Origin: Paenibacillus ginsengihumi DSM 21568
GTDB lineage: Bacteria > Bacillota > Bacilli > Paenibacillales > NBRC-103111
Length of the DNA: 64,000 bases
Reading direction: 5' to 3'
Assembly: GCF_000380965.1 (NCBI RefSeq)
Contig: NZ_KB905559.1
Span: 45,801-109,800, forward strand
Below, in pieces: positions 6,998-16,531 of this stretch. The stretch's first letter is position 1; each line of letters opens with the position of its first letter. The notes below the pieces were generated by a model. It had not been told where the DNA came from. It did not search any database and saw nothing but the letters and a program-made list of their open reading frames with translations. A program made the translations under genes and the position numbers.

Positions 6998-8161
6998 TCA
7001 TTGTTGAAAAATAGGCTCTGTCACCGTGAACGGGGCCGGCCTTGCGGCGCGAAATCCGTAAAAGTACAAAATCGCTTCCGCAATGCGCCTCGACGCTTGG
7101 CCGTCTCCATACGGATTCGCCGCCTGGGCCATTCGGGCATACACCCGACCATCCGTCAGCAGCTCATCCGCCATGCCGAAGATCGTTTCCTCGTCCGTTC
7201 CGGCCAGCTTTAACGTTCCGGCCGTCACTCCCTCGGGCCGCTCGGTCGTATCGCGCAGCACCAGAACCGGCTTCCCCAGCGATGGCGCTTCCTCCTGCAC
7301 GCCGCCCGAATCGGTCATAATCAGATAAGAGCGAGACATGAAGTTATGGAAATCAACGACATCCAGCGGCTCGATGAGGCGGATGCGGGGATGCTCCCCC
7401 AGCACTTCCCGCGCCGCTTCTCTCACCGCGGGGTTCATATGAACAGGGTACACAACGGCTGTGTCCTCGTGCTTCTGCACGAGCCGCAAAATAGCCCTGA
7501 ACATGCTGCGCATCGGTTCGCCGAGATTTTCCCGCCGATGGGCCGTGAGCAGGATGAGACGATGGCCCGCCAGTTCCTGAAGCACCGGGTGAGAATAATC
7601 GCCTCGAATCGTCGTTTTCTGGGAATCAATGACCGTATTGCCCGTGACAAATATACGCTCGCCCGGTTTATTCTCCCGCAGCAAATTGCCGGCCGCCACC
7701 TCGGTCGGCGCAAAGTGCAGATCGGCTATGACACCGGTTAGCGACCGGTTCATCTCTTCGGGAAATGGCGAGTATTTGTTGTTCGTGCGCAGCCCGGCCT
7801 CGACATGGCCGACGGCAATCTGGTTATACAATGCCGCCAGGCTGGCGACAAAGGTCGTTGTCGTATCGCCATGCACCAGAATCATATCCGGCCTCGCTTC
7901 CTTCAGCACACGATCCAGACCTTCCAACGTTCTGGAGGTGATATCCACCAGCGTCTGGCGGTCTTTCATAATATTCAGATCGTACTTTGGCTGAATATCG
8001 AAAATACGCAAAACTTGATCCAGCATTTGCCGATGCTGGGCGGTGACGCATACCGTCGTGTCCAATTCGCGATATTTCCTAAGCTCATGAACTAACGGCG
8101 CCATCTTGATCGCTTCAGGCCGCGTGCCGAAAATGGTCATTATTTTTTTCCGCTTTGTCAT
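6998..8161 (-). CDS. wecB: UDP-N-acetylglucosamine 2-epimerase (non-hydrolysing)
   Basis: The enzyme interconverts UDP-GlcNAc and UDP-ManNAc. The 387-aa protein (ATG 8161 behind AGGTGTGATG) has the start [20 protein letters not shown], the HGDTTTT motif, GHVEAGLRT and the UDP-binding [20 protein letters not shown]. The longer upstream start would overlap wecC without a ribosome site. With wecC just upstream it provides UDP-ManNAcA, a likely acidic sugar of this polysaccharide; it could also serve a teichuronic-type polymer. Confidence 0.96.
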   Translation of the reverse strand: MTKRKKIMTIFGTRPEAIKMAPLVHELRKYRELDTTVCVTAQHRQMLDQVLRIFDIQPKYDLNIMKDRQTLVDITSRTLEGLDRVLKEARPDMILVHGDTTTTFVASLAALYNQIAVGHVEAGLRTNNKYSPFPEEMNRSLTGVIADLHFAPTEVAAGNLLRENKPGERIFVTGNTVIDSQKTTIRGDYSHPVLQELAGHRLILLTAHRRENLGEPMRSMFRAILRLVQKHEDTAVVYPVHMNPAVREAAREVLGEHPRIRLIEPLDVVDFHNFMSRSYLIMTDSGGVQEEAPSLGKPVLVLRDTTERPEGVTAGTLKLAGTDEETIFGMADELLTDGRVYARMAQAANPYGDGQASRRIAEAILYFYGFRAARPAPFTVTEPIFQQ

Positions 8162-8202
8162 TTCATCACACCTAAACGAGATATTGTTGGCGTACGTGCA
8201 GA

Positions 8203-9492
8203 TCACACCTGCGCTGCCGCCACTTCAAAGACCGCTTCTTCGGCAAGCGCCGTGCTGCTGCCGTCGCCCAGCAGAAAATACTCGAACCCGCTTTGCGTCA
8301 CCGCGTGTTTATCGAACAGGTTTCTGGTGTCGAGAATTTTTTTCGTTTTCATGATTTTGGCCAGCACATCGAAATTAAGATTTTTGAACTGTTTATGGTT
8401 GACGCCAAGCACGATCAAATCGGCATCGTTGGAGACCTCGTACACATTGCTGTCGTATTTCTCAATATACGGATCGACCACTTCCACCTGATAGTTTTCC
8501 TCCAGCATCTCGATCAATTCCACGACAGGGCTTTCTCTCATGTCGTCTACATCCGGCTTATACGTGCAGCCGAGAACGACAACCTTCGCCCGATCCGGCA
8601 CGAGGCCGGCAACCTTCTGAGCCACGTAAGCCGGCATCCCGTCGTTCGTCTTTCTGGAAAGCTCGATAATGCGGGCCAATTCCGGCGTCGCTTCAACGAT
8701 AAACCAAGGATCGACCGCAAGGCAGTGGCCGCCTACGCCAGGTCCCGGCTGATGAAGGTTGACGCGGGGATGCTTGTTGGCGTATTTCACGACATCCCAT
8801 ACATTGACACCGAGCTTGTCGCAAATTTTGGCCAGCTCGTTAGCGAGCGCGATGTTGACATCCCTGTAGGTGTTTTCCATCAGCTTGCACAGCTCGGCGG
8901 TTGTGGCGTCCGTCAGATGCATCTCGCCCTGAACGAAGGCGCTGTAGAGTTCCTTCGCTTTGATCGCCGACTCCTCGGTAATGCCGCCAATAATTTTGTT
9001 GTTATGCTCCAGCTCGTAAATGATTTTGCCGGGCAGCACGCGTTCGGGGCAGTGCGCCACATAAAAATCGCGGCCTGCCTTCAGCCCGCTTTTTTCCAAT
9101 ACCGGAATCAATACGTCTTCTGTGCATCGCGGAGATACCGTCGACTCCAAAATAACGAGGTTTCCCGGCTTAAGCACGGGATAGATGCTTTCCGCCGCTT
9201 TCACCACGTAGGACAAGTCCGCTTTCTTCTCCCGCGTGATCGGCGTAGGAACGGCAATGATGAAATTGTCCGATGGCTCGACGATCGTGCTTGCGCTGAA
9301 CATGCCGCTTAGGACGGACTGTTTGACGATCTCCTCGAGGTACGGCTCTTCGATATGAATTTTTCCTTCGTTGATGATATCGCAAATCTCCTGGACGACA
9401 TCCACGCCTTTCACTTTCACGCCATGGGACGCAAACATCGCAGCCGTCGGCAAACCGATATAACCTAATCCGATAATCGATACTTGTTTCAT
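8203..9492 (-). CDS. wecC: UDP-N-acetyl-D-mannosamine dehydrogenase
   Basis: The 429-aa protein belongs to the UDP-sugar 6-dehydrogenase family. It carries the Rossmann start SIIGLGYIGLPTAAMFASHG, a central helix with VNLHQPGPGVGGHCLAVDPW that includes the catalytic Cys, and the C-terminal domain VLGCTYKPDVDDMRESP. It oxidises UDP-ManNAc to UDP-ManNAcA with two NAD+. The WecC assignment (rather than UDP-glucose dehydrogenase) follows from the adjoining 2-epimerase. A terminator-like hairpin at 9541-9571 separates it from the upstream wzx gene. Confidence 0.93.
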   Translation of the reverse strand: MKQVSIIGLGYIGLPTAAMFASHGVKVKGVDVVQEICDIINEGKIHIEEPYLEEIVKQSVLSGMFSASTIVEPSDNFIIAVPTPITREKKADLSYVVKAAESIYPVLKPGNLVILESTVSPRCTEDVLIPVLEKSGLKAGRDFYVAHCPERVLPGKIIYELEHNNKIIGGITEESAIKAKELYSAFVQGEMHLTDATTAELCKLMENTYRDVNIALANELAKICDKLGVNVWDVVKYANKHPRVNLHQPGPGVGGHCLAVDPWFIVEATPELARIIELSRKTNDGMPAYVAQKVAGLVPDRAKVVVLGCTYKPDVDDMRESPVVELIEMLEENYQVEVVDPYIEKYDSNVYEVSNDADLIVLGVNHKQFKNLNFDVLAKIMKTKKILDTRNLFDKHAVTQSGFEYFLLGDGSSTALAEEAVFEVAAAQV

Positions 9493-9540
9493 ATTTCCAG
9501 CCTCCCTAAGTATTGGATGACAAAATGCAAAAAAATGTAG

Positions 9541-9571
9541 ATAAAAAATAGCCCTGTAAAATACAGAGCCA
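9541..9571 (-). terminator. intrinsic terminator inside the EPS locus
   Basis: Read leftward, GGCTCTGT (9563-9570) pairs with ACAGGGCT (9550-9557) around ATTTT, followed by ATTTTTTATC. It lies between wzx and wecC and would reduce transcription of wecC, wecB and galU from the main EPS promoter, or mark an operon boundary. Confidence 0.6.
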
Positions 9572-9601
9572 TTCCTAAACCGCTGCGCTGGAGCAAGCTG
9601 T

Positions 9602-10888
9602 CTATTCGGTGGTTCGCGCTGTCTCCGGATTTACATGCTTGCTGGATTGGTAAACCAGATAAAGCACAACCAAATAATTGATCGAGTACAAAATACTGAT
9701 GGTCAAGAGAAACGCCGTTATCGACCAGCCGAAGGAAAGCGCCAAAATATAGGCAGCGACCGATTCGATGAGAAAACCGATTTGCAGGAAAATATCGTAT
9801 TTTTGCTTTCCGGCGACAACAAATGAGACTGTCAAGGAAGTGACGATAAATTTGGCAGCAAACATGGGAGTAAGCAGCGAAATATAATACCCCGCTTTTT
9901 CCCAGCCGGGACCGAACAGCACTCCGATCACCTTCGGGGACAAGACGGCCACCAGGAAGAACATCGGGATCGAAGCCGCCGTCAGCAGAAGCAATGTTTT
10001 TCGGAACGCATGGACGAACTTCCCGGTTCGCTGCCGTTCCTCCGTCGCCCTGGACAAATAAACCTTGGCCACGTTCATGCTGATCAGCTGGATCGGCATG
10101 CCCAGCAGCCGATACGAAATATAATAATAGCCCACTTCCGCCAACCCGTATAAATTGCCGATAAATATATTCAATACGGAATAGGAGAAGGCGTTAATTA
10201 AAGAAGCGGGCGTTGAAAACAAGGCCTGGTTTTTATACTTTTTCAAGGCAGCTATGACGTCCATACGAGTGACTTGCAAAAAATCCTTGAGGTTGGCAAA
10301 CGCATGCTTCGCCTGGCGGGTGATGCCCATCAGAGTGGACAGCAATTGGGCGAGAAGAAGCCCGGCCATCCCCATCTTCAGCAGGCCAAATCCGATTTGC
10401 CCGGCCGCTTGCAGCAGCGAACGCATAAATGTGACGGAAGCGATGATTTTGAATTGTTGATGCCGGTTGTTGTAGCTGCTTAAAATATTGATGATTCCGT
10501 TGAACCAGAGCAGCGGCAGCGCCATGAAGCACCATAGGCCGATGGCGCTGTACGACGTAACCCCCATGGCCAAGACGGCCGCAAGCCCTGTCCCGACAAG
10601 CGCGATTACGCTCAACTGGATCCCCAGACTGCCCACAGTCAGGGCGCTTGCTTCTTTATCGTTGTCAGCGACCACGATGCCCATATCGTATTTGGCGTTG
10701 ATGACAGGGGTGAACATGCTGACCAAGGTCACAACCAGCGTGTAGGCGCCGAACTGCTCGGCCGTATAAATGCGGGTAATGATCGGCGATGTAAAAAATA
10801 AGATGAGCTGCGCGAAAATGGTTCCCAGGCTGAGCGTAAAAATGTTTTTCAGGAATGTGTTATTTTTAACTTTGCGAACAAGAGTCAT
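9602..10888 (-). CDS. Wzx-type polysaccharide flippase
   Basis: The 428-aa membrane protein has about 12-14 hydrophobic helices and the start NTFLKNIFTLSLGTIFAQLI typical of MOP-superfamily polysaccharide exporters (Wzx/RfbX group), followed by SPIITRIYTAEQFGAY. It would flip undecaprenyl-diphosphate-linked repeat units to the outer face of the membrane. It lies 18 bp after the Wzy-like polymerase in the operon, the expected pairing for a Wzy-dependent pathway. The C-terminal tail is short and charged. Confidence 0.88.
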   Translation of the reverse strand: MTLVRKVKNNTFLKNIFTLSLGTIFAQLILFFTSPIITRIYTAEQFGAYTLVVTLVSMFTPVINAKYDMGIVVADNDKEASALTVGSLGIQLSVIALVGTGLAAVLAMGVTSYSAIGLWCFMALPLLWFNGIINILSSYNNRHQQFKIIASVTFMRSLLQAAGQIGFGLLKMGMAGLLLAQLLSTLMGITRQAKHAFANLKDFLQVTRMDVIAALKKYKNQALFSTPASLINAFSYSVLNIFIGNLYGLAEVGYYYISYRLLGMPIQLISMNVAKVYLSRATEERQRTGKFVHAFRKTLLLLTAASIPMFFLVAVLSPKVIGVLFGPGWEKAGYYISLLTPMFAAKFIVTSLTVSFVVAGKQKYDIFLQIGFLIESVAAYILALSFGWSITAFLLTISILYSINYLVVLYLVYQSSKHVNPETARTTE

Positions 10889-10905
10889 ATTGGATATCAG
10901 CTCTC

Positions 10906-12261
10906 CTATCCGTCCGTTCTGCCAATTATTCGATATCGCTGAATTCCAATAAGCACAAGCAGCAGCAAGATGACGTCATATCTTACCCTAAAAATCGATT
11001 CCAGATCTGCATACATCACGATCATCCCCATGTAAATGGCCACCCGAATGATGATGGGCATCAACACGTAATTATGGTTGTAAGAAGCGATCAATCGGTC
11101 AATTTGTCCGAGAATGAAACCGAACAGTACGATGGTGAATAACACCCCTGCTATCCCTAATTGGTAATATCCCAATGTCAATATATCGCTCGGAATTCCC
11201 CCCAAGATCATCGTATTGTTTTGCATGACCGTATTATACACATACAGCGGCTCCGACTCGCGGATGCCGATTTTGCTCAGCACAAACGCCGGAGAAAGGC
11301 TGATGATCCACAAGAAAAAGTCCTGCATGTAACGAAAAGAGTAGTTGTCGTTGGAAAGCACGAACAGCATGTTGGAAAAAGGAAACGAAAACTGCTGCAT
11401 CAAGCTGGCCAATCCCAAATCCTCAAAGCTGATCGGTCTTCCGTACGATAAATAGGCAAAAATGGGATCCAGAACGATAATGCTGATGATCCCGATGACT
11501 ACGATGACGCTCCATAATACCATTTCTTTGTTCGAACGTTTTTTTTCCTTATGCTTCGTCATCAAAAAGCCGATGATCACGGTTGCCAGCAAAATAACGA
11601 TGTGCGTTCTGCCGCCATTAAGAAAAACAATGTACAGCGTAATCGCAAACGTAAACAGGGCCATCGTTCGATAGACGACGGTCGGCTTATATCGGGCCAT
11701 CATATAAAACAAATAAAATGAAAAGATGATGAATGGCTTGAACATTCTCAGGAAAACAATCGGGTTATTGGCGCCGTCCTTAACGTCCGAGCGTTTGAAG
11801 CCTCGGACCAGCTCGATATTGTTTAATGCGTTCAGAATGCCGCCCTGCAAATAAACCTCCGCAAAGACGCCGACCATGCCAATAAAAAAAGTAAGGAACG
11901 CGATTTTTTCATATTTGGCCAGCGGCAGTTCCTCGGAGGGCTCACGGTGCTTCCCTATTTTTGTTTTAACGCCTACGCCATATCCTGCAAGCAATGCGAT
12001 ATAGCCTGCAAAAGCCAAGAAGGTTACCAGAAAGATGACGTTTGTTCCGTAGGCAACGGCAATTTTTTCGGGAACGCTGCTGCGGTTGATAATGAAATAG
12101 ATGGGCACGACCCCATAGATCAGAGCATAAAAGTAGCTCCCGATCGAGAACGCTTTGATGCCCTTAATTTTTTTGTTTACCTTCATTACCGCAAATTGAA
12201 CCATGGCAATTAATCCGACACAGAAAGAAATGGCCAATAAGTCCTGGCTGTACATGTTCAT
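10906..12261 (-). CDS. Wzy-type O-antigen/EPS polymerase
   Basis: The 451-aa protein has at least ten membrane helices. A large extracytoplasmic loop (about residues 285-345, around SYGRPISFEDLGLAS and YVYNTVMQNNTMILGGIPSD) separates the C-terminal helices, as in O-antigen polymerases. An Arg-rich cytoplasmic motif NGGRTHIVILL is typical of this weakly conserved family. Function is assigned from topology and from its place between glycosyltransferase genes and wzx. It would polymerise repeat units on the outer face of the membrane. Confidence 0.8.
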   Translation of the reverse strand: MNMYSQDLLAISFCVGLIAMVQFAVMKVNKKIKGIKAFSIGSYFYALIYGVVPIYFIINRSSVPEKIAVAYGTNVIFLVTFLAFAGYIALLAGYGVGVKTKIGKHREPSEELPLAKYEKIAFLTFFIGMVGVFAEVYLQGGILNALNNIELVRGFKRSDVKDGANNPIVFLRMFKPFIIFSFYLFYMMARYKPTVVYRTMALFTFAITLYIVFLNGGRTHIVILLATVIIGFLMTKHKEKKRSNKEMVLWSVIVVIGIISIIVLDPIFAYLSYGRPISFEDLGLASLMQQFSFPFSNMLFVLSNDNYSFRYMQDFFLWIISLSPAFVLSKIGIRESEPLYVYNTVMQNNTMILGGIPSDILTLGYYQLGIAGVLFTIVLFGFILGQIDRLIASYNHNYVLMPIIIRVAIYMGMIVMYADLESIFRVRYDVILLLLVLIGIQRYRIIGRTDG

Positions 12262-12293
12262 TAGGTTTGTTCACCTTTTATCTTATTCAGCGA

Positions 12294-12385
12294 TAGACGC
12301 CTATGACGAGCGAATCCTTCGTCATCGGTCGTCACCTGCGGTGTTAAAAACTCGCCGGCAAGTTACCGTCAAATTTTCAAGATAG
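12294..12385 (-). repeat. dispersed palindromic element B, copy 1
   Basis: This reverse-oriented copy contains GACGAGCGAATCCTTCGTCA and GTCACCTGCGG, ending TTTTCAAGATA. Other copies lie at 33541-33631, 39589-39682, 53472-53570, 55638-55712 and a decayed one near 29000-29032. The last codons and stop of the glycosyltransferase at 12369 lie inside it. Confidence 0.75.
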
Positions 12386-13559
12386 ATGATATTAATTGTT
12401 CACCGATTGACTTTGCGTTCAATTCCTTGACCGGCGCCGTTTTTTTGTCGAATCCCGATTGTTCCAACCGGATTAACGCTTCCTTAATATCTTGTTCGTT
12501 GTTTTCACAAAAGACGCAGCGATCAAATCGCTCGAAAAATTGCCTCGTTTCCTCTTGATGCCCGTCCAAAATGAACAGTATGGGCTTGTTCGTTCCCATA
12601 TACTGATAAATTTTGCCCGGTATTTGTCTTCCCCGGCGGTTGCTCAGGTGAACGAGCACATCGACTTCGCTTTCGAGCTTCTTGACGGTTTCGAACGTTT
12701 GTCGTCCGAGAATGTCGATGTTGTCCGTCGATTCCAGCTTTTCGTCGGAATTCCCGCACACCACGAATTTGAGATTCGTTTGTTTGACAGCGTTATATAA
12801 CGGCTTTAAGTTTCTGATATGGGAATGGTAGTCGCCAAAATATCCGATTTTCGTTATTTTCCCGCTGTTTGGATATATATTTTCGTTCAGATAGGGGGGC
12901 AGCAAGGTGCCCATCTTTCCCGCGTATTCCGGAAAAATCGCGGCTTGTTCATTGCAGGTAAGCGGCGAAACATAGAACACGAAATCGGCGTAAGACAAGA
13001 GCTTTTTCTCTTCTTTTTTAATCAAGTAATTCATGCCGAACGTTTTATTGGTAATATCGGCGAACATGGGATCGCCCCAAATTTGGATATATTTATTATA
13101 TTTTACTTTATTTTGTTTGATGAGCTCCCAGGCCAGCAGGTGAGAGGACTTCGGGTCCGAAACGGAAATGACGGCGTCAAAAGGATGCTCATCCAAGCCG
13201 TACACCTTTCGCACCTGATGAATGCTGCCTTTTAAGGAGTCGTAAATGTTAAATTTGAAATACACCTCCCTCGCCTTCATTTTCAGCTTTTTTTTCATGG
13301 CGGACAGCAGCGATGGATGGCTGCTCTGGTTCTGTTTGTTGGAAAATGCCGAGTACATCACACCGGACGGTATAGTAACCTTTCTAACGCCTTTCAAATC
13401 TAATGAAGCGTCGTAATTCGATGCGTTTTGCTGCGCCTCGGTCGTTAACAAAGTAACTTCCGCCCCGGCGGACAGCAAACCGTGAATCGTTGCTCGCTTT
13501 CTGATGGAGGACGATACATTGGCTTCAAGCGGGCGCGATGTAACAAACAGGATTTTCAT
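12369..13559 (-). CDS. glycosyltransferase, GT4-like (EPS)
   Basis: The 396-aa protein starts MKILFVTSRPLEANVSSSIR and has the two-domain GT-B layout: an N-terminal Rossmann half (TIHGLLSAGAEVTLLTTEAQ) and a C-terminal half with KIGYFGDYHSHIRNLKPLY, VCGN and LVHLSNRRGRQIPGKIYQYM. The donor and acceptor sugars cannot be told. It follows the next glycosyltransferase after 2 bp. Its C-terminus (SSILKI) and stop codon are supplied by repeat element B, so the original 3' end may have been altered by that insertion. Base use is more AT-rich than in the housekeeping genes, as in many EPS loci. Confidence 0.85.
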   Translation of the reverse strand: MKILFVTSRPLEANVSSSIRKRATIHGLLSAGAEVTLLTTEAQQNASNYDASLDLKGVRKVTIPSGVMYSAFSNKQNQSSHPSLLSAMKKKLKMKAREVYFKFNIYDSLKGSIHQVRKVYGLDEHPFDAVISVSDPKSSHLLAWELIKQNKVKYNKYIQIWGDPMFADITNKTFGMNYLIKKEEKKLLSYADFVFYVSPLTCNEQAAIFPEYAGKMGTLLPPYLNENIYPNSGKITKIGYFGDYHSHIRNLKPLYNAVKQTNLKFVVCGNSDEKLESTDNIDILGRQTFETVKKLESEVDVLVHLSNRRGRQIPGKIYQYMGTNKPILFILDGHQEETRQFFERFDRCVFCENNEQDIKEALIRLEQSGFDKKTAPVKELNAKSIGEQLISSILKI

Positions 13560-13561
13560 CT

Positions 13562-14734
13562 TCAGTAACTACCACCTAGTTTTTGGTTTTCTTGACTGAT
13601 TCCCCGGTCGCGATACGAAATTTCGCTATATAGATTCCCCAGTCTTTGCTTCATGATGTTCCAGCTGTATTGCTGCTCGTATAACTGTCTGGCTCGCGCT
13701 CCCATTTCCAGCCGCACCGCTTCATTGTCAAACAGATACTTGATCGCCAGTTCGAATTGCTCTTGATCATAATCAATCGTAAGGCCAATCTCCTCGCTTT
13801 CCACAATGCGGTCGATTCCGGTATTTTTGCAGACGATGATCGGCTTTTCGCACATCATCGCCTCGTACAGCTTGTTTGGCGAGGAATATTTGTGGTTCGC
13901 CACCTGAGGCGAATAGCATGCAAATAAAGCGTCGCTATGGCACGTCAGCTCCAGCACTTGCTTGTACGGAATTTTGCCCAAATAGGCGATGTTGTCATGC
14001 TTGTCGGCCGCCTCCTTGCACAGCGCTTCCAGGCTTCCGTATCCCCCAATGATCAGCTGCCATTCCGGATGCCTTGCGAAGATCTCCAGCGCTTCCTTGA
14101 TCATTCTCCGGTTTTGCAGTATCCCAACATACAATAAGGTCGGCTTCGGATGCTCCCGCCGGGGAATCTCATCGACCATGTCAAAAGGCGTATTATGAAT
14201 GTACTCGACCCTTTTGGGCCGGCTGCCCTTCACCTGCTCGATCCGGGCTTCATTCACCAAAATCAACGCTTCGGCTTGACGGATGGCGAAAAAGTCCATT
14301 TTCTTAATGATCGGCTTCAGCTGCCTGGGCACGTAAAAGGCATCGATATAAAAATCGCAAATGTCGTACACGTACTTTTTCCCAAACAGCATTTTCATCA
14401 GCAGCGCCGGCAATACGGTGTCAAAATCGTAAGCATGGATCAAGTCATACTCCTTGCGATGAACGAACAGCCATTTCAGCAAGGCGAGCTGAAAAAGGAG
14501 CAGCGGGATTAAATTTTTCAAGCCCTGGTTAAAGTCAGCCTTAATGCCGAAGCGATAAATATCCATTTCGCCGGCGGGAAGCGACAGCTTCTCCAATCGC
14601 ATTCCGCTTTTTGAAGCACGCCGGTCCCAGGCCAGCGCGACAGGCGTATGGCCGTGCTCCATCGCTGCATTCATTTGTTTTTCGGCGCGCGGATAAGGAT
14701 TGATCGGATTCGACCTCATGTATACGATTCTCAT
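13562..14734 (-). CDS. glycosyltransferase family 4 protein (EPS)
   Basis: The 390-aa protein begins MRIVYMRSNPINPYPRAEKQ, an opening seen in EPS GT4 enzymes. It has EYDLIHAYDFDTVLPALLMK in the N-terminal half and the nucleotide-sugar half with TLLYVGIL, LIIGGYGSLEALC, AYLGKIPYKQVLEL and SSPNKLYEAMMCEKPIIV. The Glu in the EAMMCEKP segment is the usual GT4 donor-binding acid. It starts 4 bp inside the end of the upstream gene (ATGA-type coupling). Sugar specificity is unknown. Confidence 0.9.
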   Translation of the reverse strand: MRIVYMRSNPINPYPRAEKQMNAAMEHGHTPVALAWDRRASKSGMRLEKLSLPAGEMDIYRFGIKADFNQGLKNLIPLLLFQLALLKWLFVHRKEYDLIHAYDFDTVLPALLMKMLFGKKYVYDICDFYIDAFYVPRQLKPIIKKMDFFAIRQAEALILVNEARIEQVKGSRPKRVEYIHNTPFDMVDEIPRREHPKPTLLYVGILQNRRMIKEALEIFARHPEWQLIIGGYGSLEALCKEAADKHDNIAYLGKIPYKQVLELTCHSDALFACYSPQVANHKYSSPNKLYEAMMCEKPIIVCKNTGIDRIVESEEIGLTIDYDQEQFELAIKYLFDNEAVRLEMGARARQLYEQQYSWNIMKQRLGNLYSEISYRDRGISQENQKLGGSY

Positions 14735-15888
14735 AGCAACCTCTCTTGCACAGAAAATGAATCATAATGACTCTGCATTTCCTTCAAATAGATGTGCAGC
14801 ATCTTATCCTTGATGACCTGGATATCAAAATCTTTGATCTTCTCGAGGTTGATCCGAGACATCTTCTCGCGCAGCTCGGCGCTTTCGCATAAAGCGTCCA
14901 ATGCCGAGGCCATCTGGCCGATATCTGTCGGATGGGCCAGAAAGCCTCCTTGCGAAGGCTCGACCAAATCGGTGTTTCCCCGAATATGGGACACAATGAC
15001 CGGAAGTCCCGCCGACATAGCTTCCATTAAAGCGCGGGGCAAACCTTCTTGAAATGTCGGAAACAAGAACATATCGCTCGCCTTGAGCAGCTCGGGCATA
15101 TCGGTGCGAAAGCCTAAAAAATGCACCCGGTCCGCAATGCCAAGCTGCTGCGCCAAGCTTTTGAGCTCTTCTTCCAACGGGCCTTTCCCGCATATCATGC
15201 AGTGCATCTGCTTATTGGCCGCCTGCGCGATCGCTCTTATACCGCTCTCGTAATTTTTCCGTTTGATCAGATCGCCAATCATGATCACAAGCGGGGCATT
15301 CGCGGGAATCCCCAAGGACTGCTTCACATCTTCTTTGCTGATTTGTACCGAAGCGTATTTGCGGGTGTCGACGCCTACCCCGGGAACATAAAACACTTTA
15401 TCGCTGTTGTTCCTTAACCTGAACTGCTTCGCTGCCGCAAAGTCCTCGTGATTGATCGTGATCAGCCCGTCGGTCCATTTCGCCAACATTTTTTCCACCG
15501 ATTTGTAGATCAGGTGATGCAGCAGCGGAGCTCCCTTATAAAAATGAAATCCGTGGGCCATGTAAATCACCGGCTTCGTCCCCGTCAGCCGCCCCGCGAT
15601 TCGCCCCAGCAGTCCGCCTACCGGTGTGTTGCAATGGACGAGATCGTAGCTTTCTTCCTTCATAAGCCGGCATAACTGTTTCAGGGCGGTGATGTTTCTC
15701 AAATCAAGCGGGTTGCGAATAAAATCGATATGCTTCATGATCAGTTGATCGTTGCTATGATTCTTTATGTATTCGTTGAAATTCGCCGCAACATGCACTT
15801 CATGCCCTTGCGATAGAAGGGTGTCGAAAAGGACCAAATTGCCTTCATTCATTCGCCTCATAATGTTGGACACATACAATATTTTCAT
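14731..15888 (-). CDS. glycosyltransferase family 4 protein, EpsD/EpsF-like
   Basis: The 385-aa protein begins MKILYVSNIMRRMNEGNLVL, and has YDLVHCNTPVGGLLGRIAGR, MAHGFHFYKGAPL and the donor site PTFQEGLPRALMEAMSAGLP. GFHF after MAH and the Glu-x7-Glu type segment QEGLPRALMEAM are typical of GT4 enzymes in Bacillales eps operons. It is the first of three consecutive glycosyltransferases after the initiating sugar transferase, so it may add the second sugar to the lipid-linked unit; the order of action is inference. Confidence 0.92.
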   Translation of the reverse strand: MKILYVSNIMRRMNEGNLVLFDTLLSQGHEVHVAANFNEYIKNHSNDQLIMKHIDFIRNPLDLRNITALKQLCRLMKEESYDLVHCNTPVGGLLGRIAGRLTGTKPVIYMAHGFHFYKGAPLLHHLIYKSVEKMLAKWTDGLITINHEDFAAAKQFRLRNNSDKVFYVPGVGVDTRKYASVQISKEDVKQSLGIPANAPLVIMIGDLIKRKNYESGIRAIAQAANKQMHCMICGKGPLEEELKSLAQQLGIADRVHFLGFRTDMPELLKASDMFLFPTFQEGLPRALMEAMSAGLPVIVSHIRGNTDLVEPSQGGFLAHPTDIGQMASALDALCESAELREKMSRINLEKIKDFDIQVIKDKMLHIYLKEMQSHYDSFSVQERLL

Positions 15889-15893
15889 GTCAG

Positions 15894-16520
15894 CTACTCC
15901 TTATTGCGCACGGCTTGCTGACCGGCGGGAGACGAGTTATTGTAGATGCTTTTTCTTTGCAGCACGACAAGGATAGTGGCTACAAATATTTTGACATCCA
16001 GCCAAAAGGTCAGGTTCTTGACATAATAAACGTCGTTTTTCCTGCGCTCCTCTAATGACAGGTTATTGCGGTAAAAAGCCTGGTTATATCCCGTGATGCC
16101 GGGCCTGACCTCCCACTTCTGAAGCTCCTCCGGGGTGTACAGGTGAAGATTGTCCTGCAATCCGGGACGCGGGCCGATCAGGCTCATATCCCCTTTTAAC
16201 ACATTGATGAATTGGGCCAGCTCGTCAAGGCTGGTCTCTCGCAAAAATTTCCCGATTTTCGTCAAGCGGGGGTCATTCTTGGCATTAAACGTGCTGCCGT
16301 CGGCATTCCGGATATCGGGCGCGTTCACGATCATGGTGCGAAATTTGTACATTTTAAACACTTTCCCGTCTTTCCCGACTCTCGGGCCCAAATAGAAGAC
16401 AGGTCCAGGATCGAACAGCTTGATCGCTATCGCAATAAGCAACAGCAATGGCGAAAGGATAATGAGAGCTACGGCCGCTGCCACGACATCGAGCCATCTT
16501 TTGATATATTTTTTATACAT
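15894..16520 (-). CDS. initiating phosphosugar transferase (PglC/EpsL-like)
   Basis: The 208-aa protein starts MYKKYIKRWLDVVAAAVALI, one membrane-embedded hairpin helix followed by the catalytic domain of bacterial sugar transferases. The domain shows FYLGPRVGKDGKVFKMYKFR, TKIGKFLRETSLDELAQFIN (with the catalytic Asp-Glu pair) and GDMSLIGPRP. The short single-domain form matches monotopic phosphoglycosyl transferases such as PglC and EpsL, which transfer a phospho-amino-sugar to undecaprenyl phosphate. ATG 16520 is preferred over 16529 because AGGG lies 10 bp before it. Confidence 0.93.
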   Translation of the reverse strand: MYKKYIKRWLDVVAAAVALIILSPLLLLIAIAIKLFDPGPVFYLGPRVGKDGKVFKMYKFRTMIVNAPDIRNADGSTFNAKNDPRLTKIGKFLRETSLDELAQFINVLKGDMSLIGPRPGLQDNLHLYTPEELQKWEVRPGITGYNQAFYRNNLSLEERRKNDVYYVKNLTFWLDVKIFVATILVVLQRKSIYNNSSPAGQQAVRNKE

Positions 16521-16531
16521 GATGATCATCC

